17,964 nt of DNA, taken from SLID01 sp041667545 (lineage in GTDB: Bacteria; Omnitrophota; Gorgyraeia; Tantalellales; Tantalellaceae). The translations under genes and the position numbers were made by a program. The stretch covers positions 1 to 17,964 of the forward strand of contig JBAYES010000041.1 in NCBI GenBank assembly GCA_041667545.1, read 5' to 3'. Under the pieces are notes generated by a model. That model did no database searches. It worked only from the letters and a program-made list of their open reading frames with translations, and was not told the DNA's origin. Shown in pieces: positions 1-5,073 of the stretch (position 1 is its first letter; every line of letters begins with the position of its first letter).

Positions 1-22
1 TTCCTCCGTACAATGTACTCAT
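1..22 (-). CDS. 5' end of a gene cut by the left edge
   Basis: Reading the minus strand, an ATG at 22 is preceded by AGGAGGTG with a 4-5 base spacer, a near-ideal ribosome binding site. The seven visible codons read MSTLYGG before the window ends. Nothing about the product can be said. The gene lies downstream of the decayed transposase on the same strand. The call rests on the strong ribosome site alone and could be chance. Confidence 0.4.
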
Positions 23-37
23 GGGGCACCTCCTCTG

Positions 38-74
38 TAGATAGTTAATAGTTTGGTGACTTTTACACTATCTA
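38..74. repeat. 8-bp inverted repeat in the leader of the left-edge gene
   Basis: TAGATAGT at 38-45 and ACTATCTA at 67-74 are perfect inverted copies with a 21-base spacer. They sit between the left-edge gene start and the transposase relic. Outside them, ATGGGGCACCTCCT (21-34) and ATGGGGTGCCTCTT (85-98) form an imperfect direct repeat. This could be an operator, an RNA hairpin or a trace of an insertion sequence end. Confidence 0.35.
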
Positions 75-409
75 GTTTATCACATGGGGTGCCTCTTTAA
101 TGATTCTCAGGCTATCCATTCCGGGGGGGTCGAATATCCGAAAGTTCCTCTTGAGTGACGGATTGAGCCTGGAACGATATATGATCTTATCGTCCGACGA
201 CCCGGCAGGCAGTATTTTCTTCTGTGATAACGGAGTCCTCGCGATGTACTGGACCAGCCCTTCCATGCCGTCAGGGTTGTCATGCTCTATGTAAACATGG
301 TTATCCATATTAAATCCCGAGTGGCGGCATATCCGCATTGAGCAAGCTTGCCGAGGAACTTGCAGTCATGCATAAAGTAAATACGCAGCATTTTCGGTAT
401 GGTGAATAC
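72..409 (-). pseudogene. decayed IS91-type (Y2_Tnp) transposase
   Basis: Two pieces of an IS91-family (rolling-circle, Y2_Tnp) transposase lie in different frames on the minus strand. Bases 409 to about 330 encode VFTIPKMLRIYF followed by a KFLGKLAQCGY-like stretch, typical of the part before the HUH motif, and just upstream a TAG interrupts the same frame. From 338 the frame reads RHSGF, then GLVQYIARTPLSQKK and a YRSRLNPSLKRNF-like segment, which is the C-terminal part. The HUH and catalytic tyrosine region between them is missing, so an internal deletion is likely. The frame breaks again at a run of seven C (GACCCCCCCGG, about 122-131): one C fewer would give FDPPEWIA, as in intact relatives, followed at once by TGA. 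The gene is clearly dead. Family assignment is from recognised motifs, not a search. Confidence 0.75.
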
Positions 410-898
410 GATCTATCTGTGGGAAACCGTGGTCAATAATAGAAGAGTCATCCTCTTCTACTAAAGAATCCAAAGAGTATGAGCAAAGCTTATTACAGAG
501 CCATGCTATGACGCCCTGCCCTCAAACGACATTGCCTAATCCGGACATAAGAGAGAAGATCCAGAGCAGGCTGATCCTACGCCAAAATGGTAAATTTTCA
601 GGAAAATATTGCGTCCCGAATGTTCTTAGGGTAAACTGACGATGTATGAGAGTCTTGGATGGTGTAAAAGAGAGGAAACAGACCTGTCTCACGAATGTTG
701 GAACAAGCAAATCCCTATCAGTTATTAGTATCGATCACGTTGGCTTTTCTAATACTGTGACTTATTTTAAAATAGGGGGATTAGCGAATAAAAATAGTAT
801 CCCTGCCTTTCTGTCATTAGGTGAACTTTTCGACGGAGAACATAGGTGTATTAGGCTTGAATTGTCGGGGGTTCGAACTGCTATATATGGGAATTGTT
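410..898. other. gene-poor stretch, no supported gene
   Basis: No convincing gene is visible. Upstream remnants of the transposase may extend to about 450 on the minus strand (a frame reading LLLTTVSHR then a stop). An open frame of 44 codons from ATG 508 on the plus strand, with DIREKIQSRLIL in its middle, is unrecognised. A frame at 646-918 overlaps the SGNH gene and is also unrecognised. A 7-bp hairpin (AGAAGAG and CTCTTCT) lies at about 441-459. A weak promoter-like pair, TTGGCT and TATTTT with a 17-base spacer, falls at about 740-768 upstream of the SGNH gene. The stretch looks like decayed DNA. Confidence 0.5.
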
Positions 899-1876
899 AT
901 GCTCTGGACGCCGATTAAAAATGCTATTTTAGTTTTTTTTTCGCTAATCCTTTTCTTCTTTGCAATAGAAGTTAGCCTGCGTTCATATGAGAGATTTTTT
1001 CATAAAATTCCTTTCTTTAAATCATCGATTGAATATTATGATCCTTTGCTGGGGTGGAAGGGGAAAAAAATATTTGATGATTCTTCAGAAAATAAGTACA
1101 AAATATTTGTAATCGGGGATTCTTTTACTGCCGGCTGTGGAGTTAAAGAAACAAGCCTGTATTATGGAGCATTGAGAAAAAGGTTAGATGCTGCTTTGTT
1201 CGTTTACGGCGGGGGAGGATATGGCACGTTACAGGAATTTTTAGCGCTTGAGAAATATTACGATCAAGTCCAACCTGACCTAATAATCCTTCAGGTGTGC
1301 CACAATGATTTCATTAATAATAGTCACGAGTTAGAAAGCAAAAGTTATTTTAATAACAATAACATGGTTAGACCTTATTTTAGAAATGGAAAGATAGAAT
1401 ATCTTTTGCCCCGCACTTGGGGAAGGCAGAAGATGCTTTTGGGTTCTTATTCTAGAGTGCTATATCGTTTGTTTGCATTATTTGATAGATTTATTGCCTT
1501 ATTGGCAAAAAAACACTATTTTGGTATGCATTCTATCGAAAATGTCATAAGAAGTGAAGGAAAAAATCTTGAGACCTTTAACTTCTCAATTAATACAACA
1601 GATATTTTAGTAAAAAAAATAAAAAGCAAAGCAGCGCGTACACCTATCGTTGCTTTTGCGGTAGATAACATGGAGCCCTATATAAATGAGTTTCGAGCTA
1701 TTTTTAAAGAAAATCAGATCATATTTATTGATGGGATACCTGATTTGATTAGAGATAAAGAAAGATCTGGCGATAGATTACGTTTAAAAGATAATAGTCA
1801 TTGGAATTCTGAGGGGCATCAAATTGCTGGAAATTTCTTGGCGGAGGAACTCTACCGTTTGGGATATCACAAATGA
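899..1876 (+). CDS. membrane-anchored SGNH/GDSL hydrolase
   Basis: This 325-residue protein has one N-terminal hydrophobic helix (about residues 9-25) and then an SGNH hydrolase fold. Block I is VIGDSFTAG with catalytic Ser75, block II a glycine-rich GGGGYGT near 104-110, block III HND at 135-137, and block V DNSHW with Asp298 and His301. All catalytic elements are present. Family members are esterases or acyltransferases, often acting on cell-surface glycans or lipids; the anchor suggests action outside the membrane. The substrate is unknown. Start choice: the frame is open from ATG 821, but ATG 899 has TGGGA six bases upstream and places the helix at the terminus; ATG 887 is possible. The gene is markedly more AT-rich than the big operon, with many runs of A or T, lies alone on the plus strand and is flanked by decayed DNA, which suggests acquisition by transfer. 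Confidence 0.85.
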   Translation: MLWTPIKNAILVFFSLILFFFAIEVSLRSYERFFHKIPFFKSSIEYYDPLLGWKGKKIFDDSSENKYKIFVIGDSFTAGCGVKETSLYYGALRKRLDAALFVYGGGGYGTLQEFLALEKYYDQVQPDLIILQVCHNDFINNSHELESKSYFNNNNMVRPYFRNGKIEYLLPRTWGRQKMLLGSYSRVLYRLFALFDRFIALLAKKHYFGMHSIENVIRSEGKNLETFNFSINTTDILVKKIKSKAARTPIVAFAVDNMEPYINEFRAIFKENQIIFIDGIPDLIRDKERSGDRLRLKDNSHWNSEGHQIAGNFLAEELYRLGYHK

Positions 1877-1914
1877 AGTTTTTTGGAATATAGTTTGATT
1901 AACTCCAAACTTTT
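1876..1914 (+). terminator. weak stem-loop after the SGNH gene
   Basis: TTTGGA (1882-1887) pairs with TCCAAA (1904-1909) and is followed by CTTTTATT. AAG and CTT can extend the stem across a three-base bulge. Its place right at the stop codon fits a terminator, but the stem is AT-rich and the T-run is short. Confidence 0.3.
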
Positions 1915-2391
1915 ATTAAAAATTACTTGTTTTCTTGAGAGATATATGACCCGGCTGGTTAAATTGCTTCCGGAAAACTGGAAACGCCTGCGGGCTTCGA
2001 CAATACGAACAACTGAACTGGAGTCTAAGGTCTAAGATATTCAGGCTGGAAGACAAAAAGAATATCGCTCAGATATCCACACATTCGGAAGAATTCCTGT
2101 ACTCGACCCTCAATATTGCCATGCAGCGTAGTATATTAAACAAGCCCCTTCGGATGCTCGCCGGCTCCGCATCCTCAGGATCGATACCTCCTAATGTCGG
2201 GATTGTCTGTCTCGGGGCGTTATATCATGTTTAAAGAAAATAACTATGATTGGAAATCGAAAGTCGCAAATCTATACCCGCATGGATGAGGGCAATTCGA
2301 TAAAATTCGGGCTGCCTTTCCCGGAAAAACCTCAAAAGCTCAAAACCTTAAAGACATACAGTTTTGAAAATTTTTAACACGTCTCATAATT
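1915..2391. other. gene-poor stretch with possible coding relics
   Basis: No supported gene. A 29-codon frame from ATG 1945 (LPENWKRLR in its middle) faintly resembles the C-terminal part of Mutator/IS256-type transposases, but the agreement ends after about ten residues. A frame open for about 66 codons from about 2029 to 2231 (containing KKNIAQIS) has no recognised relative. CAAAAC and GTTTTG at about 2341-2366 form a six-bp hairpin near the end of the antiporter gene; on the minus strand it is followed only by broken T-runs, so it is a poor terminator. Confidence 0.4.
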
Positions 2392-3591
2392 TTAATTGTC
2401 GACGCTTTTCAAATCAATATCCAACAGTTTAGGAGCAAAATACCTGACGCCAAGAAGCCCTATCGGAGCGGTAAAACAAATAGATAAAACCGCGATCGAT
2501 AAAATAGCATCCCCTTTTCCCACCCCCAGCAAGAGAGGTATAGCTCCAAGAGCAGCCTGCACGGTAGCTTTAGGAATATAAGCTATGACACAAAAAAGTT
2601 TTTCTTTAAAATGGAATTTTGTTCCCCAAAGAGCTGTTAATACCCCTATCGATCTGAAAACTATCCCGCAGGTAATAACAGACAGCCCTATCAATCCCCC
2701 TTTTACTGCTGTTGTTACATTAACCGACATTCCTATAAACACAAAAAGAATAATTTCCGCAAAAACCCATACTTTTCCAAGCTTTGAGGCAAGCTCATGG
2801 GCTACCCTTTCTGATCTTTCCAATAAAACGAAACCCATTGTCATAATGGCAAGTAATGCGGCGATATGCATATGTGTCCCGATCTGAATTAAAAGAACCG
2901 AGAACCCCAAGATCAACAACATTTTTTCCGTGGCTCTTATGTTGTGAAAATGTTTTTTGAAAAGCCTCGAGAAAACAATACCGGAACATAACCCCAGAAT
3001 AATACCAATGATTATCGCGTAGGGAACCGAAAACACTGAGCGTAAATAATTCATACTGTTGCCTTGATAGACATTCAAAAAAAACGTAAACAAGGTAATC
3101 GCAACAACATCATCCAGTGAAGCGCCCGCCAAAATAAGCGTCGGGATCTGCTTCTTTTCACCATACCCTTGTTCTTTAAGCGTCAGCATGGATGGCACGA
3201 CAACCGCCGGAGAAACCGCGGCTAAAATAAAACCTAACATGCCAGCTTCTGTCCACGAGAACAATAACAAATAACGGCATATGATCGTAACGGACACCCC
3301 CTCGAAAATACACGGCACAAAGGCCATGCGAATAGAGGCCAGCCCGACTTTCTGCAAAACTTCTTTTTCAATTCCAAGACCGGCTCTTAAAAGTATCACG
3401 ATTAGGGCAAGTGATGTTAAAAAAGGAGATAGTTCCCACACAGAAGAAGGAAATTTATCGTGAAAAAAATAAGATAACGTAATACCCCATAAAGTCATCC
3501 CTAAGACGGCTGGTAATTTAAGCTTTGCCGAAAGCTTCCCGCTAAACCAGCCCCCGATTATAACTAAAACAAATAAAATGTTTAATGACAT
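2392..3591 (-). CDS. NHA-type (CPA2, SLC9B-like) cation:proton antiporter
   Basis: This is a 399-residue, very hydrophobic protein of the Na_H_Exchanger family with about 12 predicted membrane segments, usual for the family. It exchanges protons for Na+ or Li+ across the inner membrane. The SPAVVVPSM motif at 127-135 and GASLDD with Asp160-Asp161 match the NHA/SLC9B branch of CPA2 antiporters, where the Asp pair forms the ion site and usually means electrogenic exchange. There is no C-terminal regulatory domain. The start at 3591 has GGAGAG about six bases upstream. A promoter and fluoride riboswitch lie directly upstream, so expression should rise with fluoride; the protein may help restore pH or ion balance when HF enters, or move fluoride itself. 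The exact ion is inferred, not shown. Confidence 0.9.
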   Translation of the reverse strand: MSLNILFVLVIIGGWFSGKLSAKLKLPAVLGMTLWGITLSYFFHDKFPSSVWELSPFLTSLALIVILLRAGLGIEKEVLQKVGLASIRMAFVPCIFEGVSVTIICRYLLLFSWTEAGMLGFILAAVSPAVVVPSMLTLKEQGYGEKKQIPTLILAGASLDDVVAITLFTFFLNVYQGNSMNYLRSVFSVPYAIIIGIILGLCSGIVFSRLFKKHFHNIRATEKMLLILGFSVLLIQIGTHMHIAALLAIMTMGFVLLERSERVAHELASKLGKVWVFAEIILFVFIGMSVNVTTAVKGGLIGLSVITCGIVFRSIGVLTALWGTKFHFKEKLFCVIAYIPKATVQAALGAIPLLLGVGKGDAILSIAVLSICFTAPIGLLGVRYFAPKLLDIDLKSVDN

Positions 3592-3614
3592 ATTTTTCTC
3601 TCCAAAATAAAAAA

Positions 3615-3666
3615 CCCGACAAAAAAATAACTCCTAGTTTTAAGTAGGAGTTATCAGCCTGTCGGG
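3615..3666 (-). terminator. riboswitch-controlled intrinsic terminator
   Basis: On the minus strand TAACTCCTA (3653-3645) and TAGGAGTTA (3636-3628) form a perfect 9-bp stem with an 8-base loop, followed by seven T. A second, outer stem pairs CCCGACA (3666-3660) with TGTCGGG (3621-3615), followed by TTTTTTATTTT. The 5' arms of both stems use bases needed by the fluoride aptamer (the 3' ACTCC and the P3 hairpin), so aptamer folding and termination should exclude each other. Confidence 0.85.
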
Positions 3667-3692
3667 CATTTAATGGCAAACCCCATTGCCGA
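3643..3692 (-). promoter_or_regulatory. fluoride riboswitch aptamer (crcB motif)
   Basis: The transcript reads GGCAATGGGGTTTGCC, then ATTAAAT, a short GCC/GGC hairpin, and CTGATAACTCCTACT. This is the crcB-motif layout: stem P1 (GGCAA with TTGCC), P3 (GCC with GGC), a pseudoknot between the P1 loop GGGGT and the 3' ACTCC, and the conserved CTGAT-CTCCTAC end. Its 3' strand overlaps the terminator stem, so ligand binding should prevent termination and switch the antiporter on. Identified by eye from the consensus; not scored against a covariance model. Confidence 0.88.
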
Positions 3693-3696
3693 GTAC

Positions 3697-3725
3697 ACTA
3701 TATCATATCAAAAAATATTATTCAA
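3697..3725 (-). promoter_or_regulatory. sigma70-type promoter of the riboswitch/antiporter unit
   Basis: On the minus strand TTGAAT (3725-3720) and TATAGT (3702-3697) are separated by exactly 17 bases. The predicted start, six to seven bases further on, falls at the first base of the riboswitch aptamer, which supports both calls. Confidence 0.75.
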
Positions 3726-3853
3726 TCATAACTCCGCATCATAATTCCCAAATTTTTTGTTTTATATTCTGGATTTAAGCCCTCCTATCAACACAGAAAA
3801 GGTGTTATCAGGATGTATTGTCGCCGCATCACATATGAACATATTCCCTAACT

Positions 3854-4279
3854 TCATTCTTTTCTCGCATTGTTTTTAACCGTTTTATCCGAGAGATTTC
3901 TTATCGACATCTTAAACCAATCAACAACATCTGCTTGCTCCGCAGAACCTTCGGCTATTCTAACTATCAGCTTGTAATACTCTTCAAGAGACGAAGCATC
4001 CTTTCCGTTCATTCTAAGCAATACCCTGCCACATATAAACGCGGTTCTTTTATTGCCATCAACAAAAGGATGATTCTTGAGCATGCTAAAAACTAAAATA
4101 GCCGCCTTATCAGCTAAAGTTTGGTACAAGTCTCTTCCTGCGAATTGTCTTTGCGGATTCGCAATAACCGCCAACAGTGCTCCATTGTCTCTTATTGCGC
4201 AATAACCTCCGTATTTGCCAACTTGCTCCCGATAAACATCAATCACCTGGTTATAGCTCAAATATTTCATCTTACTCAT
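3854..4279 (-). CDS. doc: Doc-like (Fic/DOC family) toxin
   Basis: A 141-residue single-domain Fic/DOC protein, close to the length of Doc toxins. The active-site motif HPFVDGNKRTA lies at residues 70-80; the GNKR form, with Lys where AMPylating Fic enzymes have Gly, is typical of Doc-like proteins. Phage P1 Doc phosphorylates EF-Tu and halts translation; the same action here is inferred. Start choice: ATG 4279 overlaps the antitoxin stop by eight bases (ATGAGTAA) and has AGG seven to nine bases upstream; an in-frame TTG at 4285 is less likely. It is the second gene of a toxin-antitoxin pair. The partner is a ribbon-helix-helix protein, not the Phd protein that neutralises P1 Doc. No terminator is obvious after it. 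Confidence 0.88.
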   Translation of the reverse strand: MSKMKYLSYNQVIDVYREQVGKYGGYCAIRDNGALLAVIANPQRQFAGRDLYQTLADKAAILVFSMLKNHPFVDGNKRTAFICGRVLLRMNGKDASSLEEYYKLIVRIAEGSAEQADVVDWFKMSIRNLSDKTVKNNARKE

Positions 4280-4493
4280 TTGCAAGCCTTTTCAGATACT
4301 CGTCACTGTCAGTCATTATCGCTTTTAAATGCCCTCTGAATTCCGCATCCGGGATATAGATGGAGTACGTCTCTATAACTCTATCTATCCCCTGCTTTAT
4401 CAGTTCAGTAACAGGAATTTTGGTAGAATCATGGATCTGCTCCAATGCTTTCTTTCTGTTCTCATCTAAGCGTATGCTAGTAGCTTTTATCAT
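4272..4493 (-). CDS. ribbon-helix-helix antitoxin
   Basis: This 73-residue protein begins with a ribbon-helix-helix pattern: a beta strand TSIRLDE (about residues 5-11), then two helices through about residue 43. The charged C-terminal half (to LKRLANE) probably wraps the toxin. Such proteins dimerise, bind the promoter and neutralise the toxin of the next gene. The start ATG at 4493 follows AGAAGGAGG, a strong ribosome site; with the toxin gene overlapping its stop, translation is probably coupled with the antitoxin made in excess. A near-consensus promoter with inverted repeats lies 25 bases upstream. Antitoxin function is inferred from position and fold. Confidence 0.82.
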   Translation of the reverse strand: MIKATSIRLDENRKKALEQIHDSTKIPVTELIKQGIDRVIETYSIYIPDAEFRGHLKAIMTDSDEYLKRLANE

Positions 4494-4517
4494 TTTGCCC
4501 TCCTTCTGTCCACCTTA

Positions 4518-4546
4518 AGTATACATTGAGGTACATGTATTGTCAA
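4518..4546 (-). promoter_or_regulatory. promoter and likely operator of the toxin-antitoxin pair
   Basis: TTGACA (4546-4541) and TATACT (4523-4518) are separated by 17 bases, almost consensus. Within it, ATACAT (4521-4526) and ATGTAT (4535-4540) form a perfect inverted repeat with an 8-base spacer, and TACATGTA (4532-4539) is itself a palindrome. This is the expected place for a self-regulating ribbon-helix-helix operator. Confidence 0.8.
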
Positions 4547-4588
4547 GTATTTTTTAAACTACACAATAGTACACTCACAAGAAAAATG

Positions 4589-4873
4589 GTAACATTTCAG
4601 TTATCCGCGGAAATGTAGCGTCCCCGCGCCCGTCGTTGCGAGCCCGCCGAAGGCGGGTGAAGCCCTTCGTATCGTGATAAATGCCATGACTCAGGATTTC
4701 GGCAGACTTGGCATAGGGCCGAAGCAATCTCCCTCCGAAATATTTTCATATTATGAGATCACTTCGTCGCCCCTTCGGGGGCTCCTCGTGACGACGGTGT
4801 AGGAATTTACTGCAGATGACTGAGATTGATGTCACGACGGCGTTGGATTCTACTGCAGATAACTGAAATGTCA
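4589..4873. mobile_element. MITE-like foldback element, copy 1
   Basis: A non-coding element of about 285 bp. Its ends, GTAACATTTCAGTTATCCGC (4589-4608) and GCAGATAACTGAAATGTCA (4855-4873), are near-perfect inverted repeats. Inside are an exact-pairing CCCGCC-GAA-GGCGGG hairpin (4643-4657), a GCCCC-TTCG-GGGGC hairpin (4769-4782) and a segment at 4682-4736 shared with the element at 8709-8927. The right end carries a partial duplication of the ACTGCAGATxACTGA unit (4809-4822 and 4852-4865). From 4722 to about 4817 it matches, inverted, the copy at the right edge of the window. It codes for nothing visible, so movement would need a transposase supplied elsewhere. Confidence 0.75.
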
Positions 4874-4896
4874 GCCTTAGAGGCCCAAAAGCCCCC

Positions 4897-4933
4897 TAAA
4901 AACAACGAGCGCCCTACAGATAACTGTAAGGCG
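4897..4933 (-). terminator. likely terminator of the long operon
   Basis: On the minus strand CGCCTTACAG and CTGTAGGGCG (4933-4910) pair over ten bases with one G-T wobble and a TTAT loop, followed after four bases by TTGTTTTT. It lies about 50 bases after tRNA-Gln, the last gene of the array. Confidence 0.6.
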
Positions 4934-4981
4934 TTAGTCCCCACTGCATCAAGCGAGTTTGGTTCGCCTGAGCGTCAAGGT

Positions 4982-5055
4982 TGGCTGGGATGCCTGGACT
5001 CGAACCAGGAACGGATGATCCAGAATCATCTGTGTTACCATTACACCACATCCAA
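4982..5055 (-). tRNA. tRNA-Gln (anticodon CTG)
   Basis: A 74-base cloverleaf with encoded CCA. The D stem is GTGT/ACAC, the anticodon stem GATGA/TCATC with loop TTCTGGA (anticodon CTG, reading CAG), the variable loop has four bases, and the T arm is CCTGG-TTCGAGT-CCAGG. Discriminator G73 and the weak U1-A72 pair agree with GlnRS identity rules. The acceptor stem TTGGATG/CATCCCA has a U2-C71 mismatch where G2-C71 is expected. It starts 18 bases after the glnS stop codon. Confidence 0.93.
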
Positions 5056-5067
5056 GCGGTGAAAAGC

Positions 5068-5073
5068 ATTATA
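5068..5073 (-). promoter_or_regulatory. possible -10 box of tRNA-Gln
   Basis: A perfect TATAAT lies between the glnS stop codon and the tRNA, 12 bases before the mature 5' end. No good -35 box is present at 16-18 bases (the sequence there is A/T homopolymer), so the tRNA may be read only from the operon or from both. Confidence 0.35.

Noticed and set aside
508..642. 44-codon plus-strand frame starting MTPCPQTT
   Set aside because: Open frame of this length is expected by chance; no ribosome site and no recognised relatives.
864..886. GGGGTTCGAACTGC resembling the T arm of a tRNA
   Set aside because: The bases around TTCGAAC cannot form a T stem and no acceptor or anticodon arm is present.
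646..918. 90-residue plus-strand frame before the SGNH gene
   Set aside because: It overlaps the better-supported hydrolase start, has no ribosome site of note and shows no recognisable family.
1945..2034. 29-codon frame resembling the IS256/Mutator transposase C terminus
   Set aside because: Only about ten residues (LPENWKRLR) agree; not enough to call a relic.
4589..4873. CRISPR array suggested by repeated short motifs
   Set aside because: Repeats are inverted and foldback in nature, with no regular direct repeat and spacer pattern; no cas genes are present.
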